Origin: a bacterium
GTDB taxonomy: Bacteria > Babelota > Babeliae > Babelales > Babelaceae
Direction: 5' to 3'
Assembly: GCA_021827715.1 (NCBI GenBank)
Contig: JAKAUO010000004.1
Coordinates: 1 to 60,196, forward strand
Length of the DNA stretch: 60,196 nucleotides
Under the pieces are notes generated by a model that saw nothing but the letters and a program-made list of their open reading frames with translations, did no database searches and had not been told where the DNA came from. The translations under genes were made by a program, and so were the position numbers. Position 1 is the stretch's first letter. The number at the start of each line of letters is the position of its first letter. This document shows positions 1 to 8,749 of the stretch, piece after piece.

Positions 1-92
1 TGATGAATGGATCGTTGAATACAATACCAAAAGGCCGCACTGCTCTTTGCAAAACATGCCGCCAAAAGCGTTCAGTCTGTTTAAAAAAGTTT

Positions 93-839
93 CTACTTTA
101 GAGTTGTATTAAAAATGGGGGCTTGACAAGATGAATAAATTAACAATTTGGTTGCTATTTTTGATGCAAAAAAGTCAAGCGACTCTTGAAATTCCATAAT
201 ACGCAAGCCTGAGATTATTATGGCACCATCGTGCTGACCCCACATCGGGAGATATCTTATACCACCATGTCCAGAAAGAAAAATCGTCCAGAATAAAGGC
301 GATGCTTCAGAGGGACTTTGTAAAAAGAGTTTGCTGAGAGCATTAGGTAAATAGGTTTCCCATGGCGCGGACTCGCGTACCATATTCATAAGTGATTTGA
401 TCTCAGGAAATGTATCCACATTGAGATATTTGCTGAGCAATGAATATTTTTTTCGAGGGATTAAAATATAATAATCCTCACCGGGAACGCTTTTTATTAT
501 CCATTTGCTTTCAATAAATGAATAGAGATTAGGGGTAACCCATTTCAGGGCTGAGCGCACGAGCCAATGCCGTTTTTCATATTCCTTCCTTTCTTCCGTC
601 GTCAAGGGATTTGGTGCAATCTTTTCTAGCGCTAACCGCAAAAGTGCTTTTGCCGTAAGAATAGGAATATCAGATTTTAAGGCCTCAAGTAATTGCAGAG
701 TACCAGCACCAATTCCTTCTTCATTGACATAGCGCTCTTCTTGGAGTGCCCAATCAGAAAGTATAATAAGCCCTTCTTGTTGTGCCGATAGATTTACTAT
801 AAAAAATAATAAAAATATACGAGAAAAACGCATGTGCAT
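93..839 (-). CDS. Secreted caspase-like cysteine peptidase, probably frameshifted
   Basis: A 248-residue ORF with an N-terminal signal peptide (hydrophobic core in the first 20 residues, ending near 'NLSAQQ'). The C-terminal part shows the layout of a caspase/clostripain-type fold: a hydrophobic strand ending in 'LSGHG' (His191), then a strand ending in 'LIYSSC' (Cys238), which would be the His-Cys catalytic dyad. The ORF stops only ten residues after the Cys, which is too early for such a domain. In the +1 frame the reading stays open from about position 95 down to the window edge and includes 'RPFGIVFNDPFI', so the gene probably continues after a one-base shift. Start at 839 is supported by an AAAGGGA stretch just upstream; ATG at 833 is the alternative. 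The caspase call rests on motif pattern only. A secreted protease acting in the host is an inference. Confidence 0.5.
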   Translation of the reverse strand: MHMRFSRIFLLFFIVNLSAQQEGLIILSDWALQEERYVNEEGIGAGTLQLLEALKSDIPILTAKALLRLALEKIAPNPLTTEERKEYEKRHWLVRSALKWVTPNLYSFIESKWIIKSVPGEDYYILIPRKKYSLLSKYLNVDTFPEIKSLMNMVRESAPWETYLPNALSKLFLQSPSEASPLFWTIFLSGHGGIRYLPMWGQHDGAIIISGLRIMEFQESLDFFASKIATKLLIYSSCQAPIFNTTLK

Positions 840-927
840 ACTGTCCCTTTAAGCAAATAACTTATCCACCCTACTTTAATAATAAGGCATATGAAATTAT
901 TAATTCAATGAAAAGATGCATAAAAAA

Positions 928-1983
928 TTATTTAATGATCAAAATAACCAGTTCAAGCGTGATAAGAATAATAATTGCAACCGAAAGAATATCCCCACGA
1001 ACGGCATCAATTTTGTTTTGATACACCGTGGCGATATCTTGAATGATATAGAGTTTGCGATTAATAGATTCTTTCCAATTTTGAAGATCGAGCTTTTCAG
1101 TCAGGAGCGTATAGAGTTCAGAATAATAGGCTTCTCCTGCAACTTTGATACTATTTTCAAGCCGCTCGGTGATAACCGAAATATCCACTTTAAGTTTTTC
1201 AAGATCACCGATCGGGTCACCTTCTGTGGCTGAAATAAAAGGAAGATAAGCAAGTAGAGGGGGTGCTTTTACTTGGCGCTCATAGACGGTATTAAGTTGC
1301 GTATCCAGAACACGATCAAAATAATGTAATTCAAGTTGCTGCATATTGGCAAATTCAAAAAGCTCTAAAATGTCTTCATATTCGTCATCATACACGCACG
1401 CAGCTTCTGTATCGACGATAATCAAATCTCCGCGATAATAACCGAATGCGGACTCTAAGATCTCATTTTTTTGGTATTCAGAAAGGGTTTCTGTTTCAAA
1501 ACGCAAAATAGAAGCGATGCTGCTGCCAAAGGTATTTTTAAAATCTACCACATCATATTTGCTGGTGGGATTAATTTGAATGACCGTATACGATTTGCGT
1601 AAATGAAAAAAATGAGCCTGTTTTACCGCGGCTTTGATGCGATTAAAAATAAAAAAGGCGTCATTCAAACTTTGTGTTTCATACCGAGCATCAATCTCTG
1701 AGATCTCTGATTTAAGATCTTCAAATGATGAACTAAAGGGGATTTGATAACGTAAGGTAATTACTCCAAAATTGTGTAATTTTGCGTTATTGCAAGTAAT
1801 TTTTGGGTCAAGTAATGAGGGAGCAACGGTTAATGGTATATGATAATTTTTAAAATATTTTGAATATTGTGAAGGCAACACAGGAAGCATTTTTTCATTA
1901 AGTACTTTTGAAAAATTAATATCATCGCCTACATCAAATGCCTGAAAAATAACAATATTTCCATTAAATTGTTCGTTGACCAT
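928..1983 (-). CDS. DUF155/RMND1-like membrane-anchored protein
   Basis: 351 residues with no signal peptide. A mixed alpha/beta N-terminal two thirds is followed by a helical region (about residues 265-330) and one C-terminal membrane helix ending 'LITLELVILIIK'. This layout, with a terminal membrane anchor after a coiled helical stretch, matches the DUF155 (RMD1/RMND1/Sad1-interacting factor) family, found in bacteria and in mitochondria, where RMND1 supports translation. The start codon lies one base after the lepA stop codon, so the two are very likely cotranscribed, which fits a translation-linked role. The family assignment is from overall pattern, not from a decisive motif; the biochemical function is unknown. 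Confidence 0.45.
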   Translation of the reverse strand: MVNEQFNGNIVIFQAFDVGDDINFSKVLNEKMLPVLPSQYSKYFKNYHIPLTVAPSLLDPKITCNNAKLHNFGVITLRYQIPFSSSFEDLKSEISEIDARYETQSLNDAFFIFNRIKAAVKQAHFFHLRKSYTVIQINPTSKYDVVDFKNTFGSSIASILRFETETLSEYQKNEILESAFGYYRGDLIIVDTEAACVYDDEYEDILELFEFANMQQLELHYFDRVLDTQLNTVYERQVKAPPLLAYLPFISATEGDPIGDLEKLKVDISVITERLENSIKVAGEAYYSELYTLLTEKLDLQNWKESINRKLYIIQDIATVYQNKIDAVRGDILSVAIIILITLELVILIIK

Positions 1984-1984
1984 A

Positions 1985-3823
1985 TTAACTTTCCTTTTTT
2001 AATATCGATAAGAAAGCCTCTTGAGGCACTTCAACGTTGCCCACTTGCTTCATTTTTTTCTTACCTTCTTTTTGTTTTTCTAATAATTTACGTTTTCGCG
2101 TAATATCACCGCCATAACATTTAGCTGTAACGTTTTTACGCAATGCTGAAATTGATTCTCGAGCAATAATTTTTGCACCAATGGCAGCTTGTATAGCAAC
2201 CTCGTACATTTGGCGCGGAATTACTTTGCGCAACCGTTCGACGATTTCACGGCCGATTCGTTGGGAGCTTTCTTCATGCACAATACTTGAAAGAGCATCA
2301 ACGGGTTTGCCATTAAGGAGGATATCCATTTTAACTAAATCTGCTTGCTGATAGCCCGCTTCGTCATAATCTAAGCTCGCGTATCCTGAACTGAGCGATT
2401 TTAATTGATCATAAAAATCAGTGGCAATTTCATTGAGTGGTAAGCGGTAGCGTAAAATAATACGTTGTTCGTTAAGATACGAAAGTTCCTTTTGAACGCC
2501 CCGTTTTTCTTCGCAGAGTTTCAAGATAGCACCCAGGTATTCTTTGGGCACTAAGATAGTGGCATCAATCACCGGCTCTAAAATATAATCAATTTGTTGA
2601 ACATCGGGAAAATCTGAAGGGCTTTCTATTGCAACCGTTTCACCGGTATATTTCATAACCACTTTAAAAAGAACACTCGGTGAGGTTGCAATAACATTAA
2701 CATTATATTCTTGTTCAAGCCGTTGTTTAAAGACGTCCATATGGAGCAACCCCAAAAATCCGCACCTGAACCCAAGCCCAAGCGCGATAGAGCTTTTCTT
2801 TTCAACCTTTACACTTGCGTCATTGAGCGTTAATTTTTCAATGGCATCTTGCAAAAACTCAAAATCCGAAGCATCAATTGGGTAAATACCCGCAAAAACC
2901 ATGGGCTTAGCTGGCTTAAAACCAGGAAATGGTTGTACGCCCTGATGAAGATTTTTTTGTGTATGAAATAGCGTATCGCCTACACGCGCTTCCTGCACCG
3001 TCTTCATCCCGGTGATAACATAGCCTACCTGCCCCGCATAGAGCGCATCAGTAGGTACTTGATCAGGATACATAAGGCCAATTTCAAGAACCTCATAACT
3101 TTTATCGGTTTGCGCAAGGGTGACCTGGTCGCCCTTTTTTAGAGCGCCATCTTTTATCGCGATTAAACAGACAACCCCTTTATATTCGTCATACCATGAA
3201 TCAAAAAGCAGTGCTTTAAGCGGTTGTGCAGGGTTGCTCACTGGCGCAGGGATGCGGTCAATAAGAGCGCCCAAAATCTCTTGCATGCCGATACCTGCTT
3301 TTGCTGAAGCGCGTAATACTTCTGATTTATCAAAATCAAAGAGTGTTTTAAGCTCGTCTTCTACTCGTTCAGGTTCTGCATGTGCCATATCAATTTTATT
3401 GATAACGGGGATAATGGTTAAATCTTGATCAAATGCAAGATAAAAATTGGCCATGGTTTGTGCTTGTACGCCTTGGCAGGCATCTACTAAAAGAAGTGCT
3501 CCTTGGCAGGCATATAATGACCGGGAGACTTCATAGTTAAAATCGACATGACCAGGGGTATCGATAAGATTTAAAAGATAGGTGGTACCTTTATAGGTAT
3601 AAAACATCGATGCTGATTGTGCTTTTACGGTAATGCCCCGTTCCTTTTCAACTTGCAGTTTATCTAAAAATTGTTCATTTTTATTGCGCGTTGAAAGGGT
3701 GCCGGTAATTTCCAAAAGTCGATCACATAAGGTTGATTTACCATGATCAATATGAGCAATTACAGAAAAATTTCGTATTCTATCGGGTGTAAAATCTTTA
3801 AGATTAATTTTTTTAAGATCCAT
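1985..3823 (-). CDS. lepA: Elongation factor 4 (LepA), ribosome back-translocase GTPase
   Basis: 612 residues, the normal length for LepA. The GTPase motifs are intact: G1 'AHIDHGKST' at residues 23-31, G3 'DTPGH' near residue 90, and G4 'NKID' near 142. The following EF-G-like domains and the LepA-specific C-terminal domain ('YGGDITRKRKLLEKQKEGKK' near the end) are complete. It binds stalled ribosomes and promotes reverse translocation, affecting translation under stress. It is the first gene of a minus-strand pair with the DUF155-like gene that follows after one base. ATG at 3823 starts the protein at the usual distance from the G1 motif. No anomalies seen. Confidence 0.97.
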   Translation of the reverse strand: MDLKKINLKDFTPDRIRNFSVIAHIDHGKSTLCDRLLEITGTLSTRNKNEQFLDKLQVEKERGITVKAQSASMFYTYKGTTYLLNLIDTPGHVDFNYEVSRSLYACQGALLLVDACQGVQAQTMANFYLAFDQDLTIIPVINKIDMAHAEPERVEDELKTLFDFDKSEVLRASAKAGIGMQEILGALIDRIPAPVSNPAQPLKALLFDSWYDEYKGVVCLIAIKDGALKKGDQVTLAQTDKSYEVLEIGLMYPDQVPTDALYAGQVGYVITGMKTVQEARVGDTLFHTQKNLHQGVQPFPGFKPAKPMVFAGIYPIDASDFEFLQDAIEKLTLNDASVKVEKKSSIALGLGFRCGFLGLLHMDVFKQRLEQEYNVNVIATSPSVLFKVVMKYTGETVAIESPSDFPDVQQIDYILEPVIDATILVPKEYLGAILKLCEEKRGVQKELSYLNEQRIILRYRLPLNEIATDFYDQLKSLSSGYASLDYDEAGYQQADLVKMDILLNGKPVDALSSIVHEESSQRIGREIVERLRKVIPRQMYEVAIQAAIGAKIIARESISALRKNVTAKCYGGDITRKRKLLEKQKEGKKKMKQVGNVEVPQEAFLSILKKES

Positions 3824-4004
3824 GGAACTTTCTGCAAGAGCAGTATTAAGCTGTGTATATGTTTGTTTATCTTAAAGTCTACTGAACCCCCACTAATTTG
3901 TAAATTATTGCAGATTCTTTGTTCAAAGTATGCCTGAGCTCGTAGATTGATGGATTACAGTGGTCAGGGAGCGGGACTCTGCTCATTAATAAAATAAAAT
4001 TCTA

Positions 4005-4271
4005 TTAAAATAGGTCAGTATGTGTGCCTGTTCTAGATAGAATAATTACATCTTTAGTTTTTTTATAAATTAAAAGCCAATCCGGTTCAATATGACATTC
4101 CCAGAAATCATTATACTCACCTTGTAATTTATGATTGCGATTTTTTGCAGGCAGGGACTTTTTTGAAATTAATAATGTTACGATCTCTAAGAGTTTTTGC
4201 ATATCCTAGCCACGCTTTTTAGCTTTATTAATATCTTTTTCAAAACGATTTTCTTTAATTAATTTGAGCAT
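4005..4271 (-). pseudogene. YafQ-type mRNA interferase toxin, interrupted by an in-frame TAG
   Basis: The frame that opens with ATG at 4269-4271, five bases after the antitoxin stop, reads 'MLKLIKENRFEKDINKAKKR' and G, then meets TAG at 4206-4208 and continues with 'DMQKLLEIV' to a stop at 4005. The whole frame would encode 88 residues, the size of YafQ toxins, and the family usually has a Lys or similar residue at the stop position ('KRGKDM'). A single AAG-to-TAG change would explain it. The part after the stop keeps the residues known for YafQ activity: 'CHIEPDW', 'LLIY' and the C-terminal 'GTHTDLF', which carries the His and Phe needed for RNA cleavage. A truncated 65-residue product from the internal ATG at 4202 is possible but would lack the first helix. 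Most likely an inactivated toxin. Confidence 0.8.
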
Positions 4272-4276
4272 TGTTA

Positions 4277-4534
4277 TTAAAGCCCTAATTTTTTAGCCAA
4301 ATCCTCGAGGCTTATTTCAGTCAGATTCTTCCCCTCTTCTATGTTTTTGAGAGACTTTTTAGTTTGAGCATTCGGTTTATGTTTACTATAGGCACATGCA
4401 TCTGTTGCTTCTAACGATTCTAATACCATTTCACGTATTGTTTTACCCAGAAATGCTGCCCTGCTTTTAATTTTTCTATGCTGTTCTTTGGGCAATTCAA
4501 TAATAATGCGGGAAAATTCGTCTTTTCTATTCAT
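4277..4534 (-). CDS. RelB/DinJ-type ribbon-helix-helix antitoxin
   Basis: 85 residues. The N-terminal segment 'FSRIIIELPKEQHRKIKSRA' is a ribbon-helix-helix strand and first helix, followed by 'GKTIREMVLESLE' as the second helix. The C-terminal half ('PNAQTKKSLKNIEEGKNL', then 'SLEDLAKKLGL') is the extended toxin-wrapping tail typical of DinJ/RelB partners of YafQ/RelE. It sits directly upstream of the broken YafQ-like frame, which defines the cognate toxin. Antitoxins of this type bind DNA as dimers and autorepress their operon. An 18-bp near-palindrome lies about 46 bp upstream (4580-4597). The antitoxin frame is intact although the toxin is not. Confidence 0.75.
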   Translation of the reverse strand: MNRKDEFSRIIIELPKEQHRKIKSRAAFLGKTIREMVLESLEATDACAYSKHKPNAQTKKSLKNIEEGKNLTEISLEDLAKKLGL

Positions 4535-4579
4535 AGATTCACCTTGCGTTTTCGTATCTTCGTTTGTTTATTGTGCGTA

Positions 4580-4597
4580 TATGTACAAATGTCCATA
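4580..4597. promoter_or_regulatory. Candidate antitoxin operator palindrome
   Basis: TATGTACAAATGTCCATA reads nearly the same on both strands; only one base pair of the dyad (T against C, fifth from each end) departs from symmetry. It lies upstream of the ribbon-helix-helix antitoxin start at 4534, where autorepressors of this class bind. No protein-binding data; the call is by position and symmetry. Confidence 0.35.
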
Positions 4598-4637
4598 TGT
4601 CATATTTTAGCATTTAGCAACTATAAGTACAATAATT

Positions 4638-5546
4638 CTAAAGAGAGCGTACTATTTCTTGGAGTGCTAAGTTGCGTTCACGTAGGCGCTGAAGTTCTTT
4701 ATAGATATCTTTTACCTCAAGGTCAAAATCATAGCGAAGCTTGCGATAGTAGGGTGAATAATCATGAATATAACTATATTTTTCTGCTTTAGATTGGATC
4801 TTATTAAAGGCCTTTTCCACTCGTGATTCTACCAGCCAATGAAATAAACGAAATGTTTTTTTCTTAACTAATTTTTTAGTATCCTCTTTTATTTGTTGAT
4901 ACTGGCTTTCCATATACCACGAGGTCAATTGATTGAGCTTATTTTTTATCCATTCAGGAAGCGCGGCAATAGTATGTGAATGGTGCAAAAAGGTAAAAAA
5001 TACCATGGGTGTGTAATTCCAAAAATTATAAAATCCGCAGCATATTCTATAATACCAGGGCATTTCCTGTAATCCGTGGTTGATAAAGACCTCTTCCTGC
5101 TGTAGTTCTGCAAGGAGTTCTTCTTTAGTTTTTATACTTTTTCCTGAACTGTCTTTAAATTTTTTACCGGATAATGCTTGAGCAAGTTCCTCTTGAACCT
5201 GGTGCCGTTCAGTAAGAAGGTCTGAGCCGGTTTTCCAAAAAACACGCGCAGGGGCTATTTCTTCTAGCATTCCAACACAAGGAACATCAGCCAGTATACA
5301 CTCATTTAAAACGCCAGGGCGCAATTTTTTTTGAGCAACGCCGGTGGTACGATTTTCATGCCACCGTGTAACAGGCAACCGCTCTCTTTGCGGTGCGAGC
5401 CATTCGTTTAAATCGGTATTTTTAAACTGGGTATTAATTTCAAATGTGGAATCCAGTTTAGACAAGATGCTAAACACATATAAATTATAGGCAAAAAAAA
5501 GCAATGCGCTACAGAAAAGAAGACCAATAAGATATTTAAATTTCAT
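4638..5546 (-). CDS. Unknown membrane-anchored protein
   Basis: 302 residues. One N-terminal membrane helix ('YLIGLLFCSALLFFAYNLYV') that could be an uncleaved signal anchor. The rest is largely helical and charged, with a Cys/aromatic patch ('MPWYYRICCGFYNFWNYTP', about residues 165-185) and a C-terminal coiled-coil-like segment ('YKELQRLRERNLALQEIV'). I do not recognise a family. It stands alone between the toxin-antitoxin remnant and a divergent DUF6629-like gene. The topology suggests a domain outside the cytoplasmic membrane. Confidence 0.6.
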   Translation of the reverse strand: MKFKYLIGLLFCSALLFFAYNLYVFSILSKLDSTFEINTQFKNTDLNEWLAPQRERLPVTRWHENRTTGVAQKKLRPGVLNECILADVPCVGMLEEIAPARVFWKTGSDLLTERHQVQEELAQALSGKKFKDSSGKSIKTKEELLAELQQEEVFINHGLQEMPWYYRICCGFYNFWNYTPMVFFTFLHHSHTIAALPEWIKNKLNQLTSWYMESQYQQIKEDTKKLVKKKTFRLFHWLVESRVEKAFNKIQSKAEKYSYIHDYSPYYRKLRYDFDLEVKDIYKELQRLRERNLALQEIVRSL

Positions 5547-5681
5547 AATTATTCACCCATTCATAAACCTCTTTATTATCTAGTATATTTGCAAATTTCA
5601 ACCTGTCCAATTTTGATACAAGTGTTGCGATATATTTATAAGAAGAAGTACACTAAGATAAACTATAAAAAGGTTGAAAAT

Positions 5682-6290
5682 ATGTGTTTTTCTGCATCTG
5701 CAAGTTTTACCGCCAGCGCCTTACTGGGTGCTTTGGGTATTATAAGTTTTATAAAAGTTAAACAACCAAGACTCTATTTTTTTAACAGCATTCCTGTGCT
5801 TTTTTCACTTCAACAGGCAGCAGAAGGGTGTGTCTGGTTGTATCAGTCGCACCTTGCAGCACAGATATTTCTGTTTTTTGCCCTCGTTATTTGGCCCACC
5901 GTGATACCTTTTTCTTTATTAGTGTTAGAACGCAACAAAAAAGCCTCTTTATGGCTCACTTATTTTACCGTTGCCGGTTTGGGTACCTCATTACTATTAT
6001 TACTTGATATATGGCTTTTTAGGCCCGAGTTTATGGTAGATGGTTGCCATATTATCTATAGAATCCATTCTTTTTTGCCGATTCCAGCTTTTATTTTAGT
6101 CTTTATGTATTGTGTGGTGGCTCTGATGCCCTTTTTTATATCAACCTATCCCTATATGGAATTAATAGGCACTCTGCTGTGGGCAGCCTGTTTATTGTCC
6201 TATGCTATCTTTACCCTCTATTTTACCTCAGTATGGTGCTTTTTTGCCGCATTGATCAGCTCAATTATCGTGATTATTACGCCAAAATAG
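5682..6290 (+). CDS. DUF6629-like polytopic membrane protein
   Basis: 202 residues from ATG at 5682, chosen because the protein then begins 'MCFSASASFTASALLGALG', the characteristic opening of DUF6629 proteins; the open frame extends further upstream but without a plausible start site. About six hydrophobic segments span the whole length, and 'QQAAEGCVWLY' between segments two and three matches the conserved polar Glu-containing motif of the family. Integral membrane protein, function unknown. The following psd gene begins 78 bp downstream on the same strand. Confidence 0.65.
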   Translation: MCFSASASFTASALLGALGIISFIKVKQPRLYFFNSIPVLFSLQQAAEGCVWLYQSHLAAQIFLFFALVIWPTVIPFSLLVLERNKKASLWLTYFTVAGLGTSLLLLLDIWLFRPEFMVDGCHIIYRIHSFLPIPAFILVFMYCVVALMPFFISTYPYMELIGTLLWAACLLSYAIFTLYFTSVWCFFAALISSIIVIITPK

Positions 6291-6367
6291 CCATCTCTTT
6301 GACACTTTTTTAAAATCATTTATAATTGAAATATAATATGAGTGTAATACGAATATAGGTGATTTTT

Positions 6368-7282
6368 ATGAATAAAAAACTTTTTCTTGCCTTTGGAGCG
6401 TCGTTATTAGGTGCTATTATGCAAGCAAATTTTGATACAGATCAACAAAAAAGCGTTTCTACTATCTATTCTTGCTGGTACAGTAAACCATTACACTATC
6501 TTTTGACCAGCAATAAATGGGCGTCGGTGGTTGCAGGTTCTTTAGCAAATACACGCCTGAGTTCCTGGTATGTTCCCCGTTTTGTGAAGCATTATAACTT
6601 ACAGGAAAGTGATTTTGAAAATCCCCTTAAATCCTATAAAACATTCAACGAATTCTTTGTTCGTAAGCTAAAACCTGGCGTACGTTCTGTAACGTTAGAA
6701 GAAAATGAGGTTGCAAGCCCTGCGGATGGCGCTGTTTTAGTCATAGAACATATTGGTGAATCAACCGCTTTTCCTATTAAAGGGGTAACTTTTGATCTTG
6801 AAAACCTCTTAAAAAATAAAGCGTTAGCTCAAGAATTTCATGGTGGTACCGCCTTTGTTATTCGCCTTGCACCGTGGGATTATCATCGTCTTCATTTTCC
6901 GCTTTCAGGCGTCCCTACGGTTCATTCTGTTATTCATGGCAAATTAGAGTCGGTACATCCCTTTGTCTATTCCTGTGGTATTCAGCCATTAACGGTCAAT
7001 GAGCGTCATCTTACCCTTTTTAAGACCGCGTGGGCCGGTACAGTAGCCCTTATACCGGTAGGAGCACTCTTTGTAGGCGCTATTACTGAAACGTATACTC
7101 CAAACAAATTCTATAATAAGGGTGATGAAATGGCCTATTTCTCATTCGGGGGTTCCACCATAGTTGTTCTGTTTAAAAAGGATACTATTGCGGTCTCACA
7201 GGAGATTCTAGAACGTTCTGCACAGGGCAAAGAAACTCCGGTTAAAATGGGGCAGTCGATTGCTACAGTCAATATTTTATAA
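6368..7282 (+). CDS. psd: Phosphatidylserine decarboxylase proenzyme
   Basis: 304 residues. Converts phosphatidylserine to phosphatidylethanolamine in the membrane, using a pyruvoyl group made by self-cleavage. The cleavage motif is 'GGST' at residues 261-264, cut between Gly and Ser. Other catalytic landmarks are 'SPADGAV' (Asp) and 'DYHRLHFPLSG' (His), giving the Asp-His-Ser set of the family. The N-terminal extension with a hydrophobic stretch ('LFLAFGASLLGAIM') is a membrane anchor or signal. ATG at 6368 is preferred over GTG at 6359 because the GTG lies inside the AGGTG ribosome-binding stretch. The 3' end of this gene has a partial copy at 8750-8806, beyond the next gene. Confidence 0.92.
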   Translation: MNKKLFLAFGASLLGAIMQANFDTDQQKSVSTIYSCWYSKPLHYLLTSNKWASVVAGSLANTRLSSWYVPRFVKHYNLQESDFENPLKSYKTFNEFFVRKLKPGVRSVTLEENEVASPADGAVLVIEHIGESTAFPIKGVTFDLENLLKNKALAQEFHGGTAFVIRLAPWDYHRLHFPLSGVPTVHSVIHGKLESVHPFVYSCGIQPLTVNERHLTLFKTAWAGTVALIPVGALFVGAITETYTPNKFYNKGDEMAYFSFGGSTIVVLFKKDTIAVSQEILERSAQGKETPVKMGQSIATVNIL

Positions 7283-7387
7283 ACCCTAATTTTATAAACG
7301 CTAAAAAGCAGCATGACTCATCCATTTATTTTCAATTAGAAAATTTACTATAATGAAAATATAGAGAGAAAATACAGTGGAGGGGTT

Positions 7388-8743
7388 ATGAAAAACTTTA
7401 TGCGCGCTGGTGCGCTTCTGATAATCGGTGTATTTCAGGCGGCAGAAAATCCAGCAAAAGTGATGAAAATGGATGTCGTTCAGCCTGAAGCGGTACAGGT
7501 ACCTTACCATGGCTCGGCTCAATTTACCGATCTTCCTCTTGAACTTTTCCAGAATGTTACTGCATCCTTAAAACCAAGAGATATCGCTCGACTTGCTCAA
7601 CTAAATAGACAATCGAGAGATTATGCAAAAGTATCAATGAGGGAATTAAGCTTTAAAAGCGAAACTACCGTTGAAACTATCAATACTGTTTTGCAGAGAT
7701 ATGGGGGGCCTTTTGTTAAAAAGGTGACTATTGTTGCTACAAATCTTTCTCAATTTAACTGGGACAATCTATTTTCCAGATGTCAGAATTTGGAGGAACT
7801 ATGCTTAATAGCTTGTGATCTTACTCAATTGCCAGAAGGTATAGAAAGGTTAACTAAATTAAAAAAATTATATATTTTACATAATAATTTTAATGTTGGG
7901 CAACATTGGGATGTATTACCTGTGTCATTAGAAATATTAGATTTAAGCTCTTGTCGTTTGCATCAATTACCGGAACGTCTTGCAGTATTAAAAAACTTGA
8001 AAGAATTAAGACTTAATGAAAATGATTTAAGTCAGGTCAATAACCTGGCTTGGGATGTATTACCTGTGTCATTAGAAATATTAGATTTAAGCTCTTGTCG
8101 TTTGCATCAATTACCGGAACGTCTTGCAGTATTAGAACACTTGAAAGAATTAAGACTTAATGAAAATGATTTAAGTCAGGTCAATAACCTGGCTTGGAAT
8201 GTATTACCTGTGTCATTAGAAATATTAGATTTAAGCGAGTGTGATTTGCAGCAATTGCCGGAACGTCTTGCAGTATTAGAAAACTTGAAAGAATTAAAAC
8301 TGTATCAAAATGATTTAAATCAGGTCAATAACCTGGCTTGGAATGTATTACCTGCGTCATTAGAAATATTAAATTTAAGCGAGTGTGATTTGCAGCAATT
8401 GCCGGCACGTCTTGCAGTATTAGAACACTTGAAAGAATTAAGACTTAATGGAAATGATTTAAGTCAGGTCCATTATTGGGGTAGATTACCTAGATCATTA
8501 GAAATATTGGATTTAGATTCATGCCAACTGACCATTTTGCCGAGATACATAGGAGCACTGCACAATCTAGAAGAATTATATTTATCGGACAATAGGTTAA
8601 GCGAAGTAACTAATTGGGAGATATTAAATAATCTTGCTCATTTAAGAAAGCTTTATTTAATTTCTACTGAGATATATATGAATTTAACAGAATTATATGA
8701 TCTTAATCCCCATATTCAGATAGTGTATGACCTTAACCTATAA
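7388..8743 (+). CDS. Secreted F-box and leucine-rich-repeat protein
   Basis: 451 residues. A signal peptide ('MRAGALLIIGVFQAAE') is followed by an F-box-like segment at about residues 46-85 ('FTDLPLELFQNVTASLKPRD') and then leucine-rich repeats of the 'LEILDLSSCRLHQLPERL' type to the C-terminus. In eukaryotes F-box proteins link SCF ubiquitin ligases to targets chosen by their repeats. In intracellular bacteria the same pair is known from translocated effectors, so a role in host ubiquitination is inferred. A strong GGAGGGG ribosome-binding site precedes ATG 7388. The LRR part contains four nearly identical 144-bp units. Flanked downstream by a piece of psd, suggesting the gene arrived by, or caused, a local duplication. 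Confidence 0.8.
   Translation: MKNFMRAGALLIIGVFQAAENPAKVMKMDVVQPEAVQVPYHGSAQFTDLPLELFQNVTASLKPRDIARLAQLNRQSRDYAKVSMRELSFKSETTVETINTVLQRYGGPFVKKVTIVATNLSQFNWDNLFSRCQNLEELCLIACDLTQLPEGIERLTKLKKLYILHNNFNVGQHWDVLPVSLEILDLSSCRLHQLPERLAVLKNLKELRLNENDLSQVNNLAWDVLPVSLEILDLSSCRLHQLPERLAVLEHLKELRLNENDLSQVNNLAWNVLPVSLEILDLSECDLQQLPERLAVLENLKELKLYQNDLNQVNNLAWNVLPASLEILNLSECDLQQLPARLAVLEHLKELRLNGNDLSQVHYWGRLPRSLEILDLDSCQLTILPRYIGALHNLEELYLSDNRLSEVTNWEILNNLAHLRKLYLISTEIYMNLTELYDLNPHIQIVYDLNL
7908..8477 (+). repeat. Four tandem 144-bp repeats in the LRR region
   Basis: Units begin at 7908, 8052, 8196 and 8340 with GGRATGTATTACCTG. The spacing is exactly 144 bp (48 residues, two leucine-rich repeats); the fourth unit is six bases shorter. 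Adjacent units differ at few positions, e.g. 'SSCRLHQ' in two and 'SECDLQQ' in the other two, which points to recent unequal crossing-over or slippage. Confidence 0.9.
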
Positions 8744-8749
8744 TGAATA

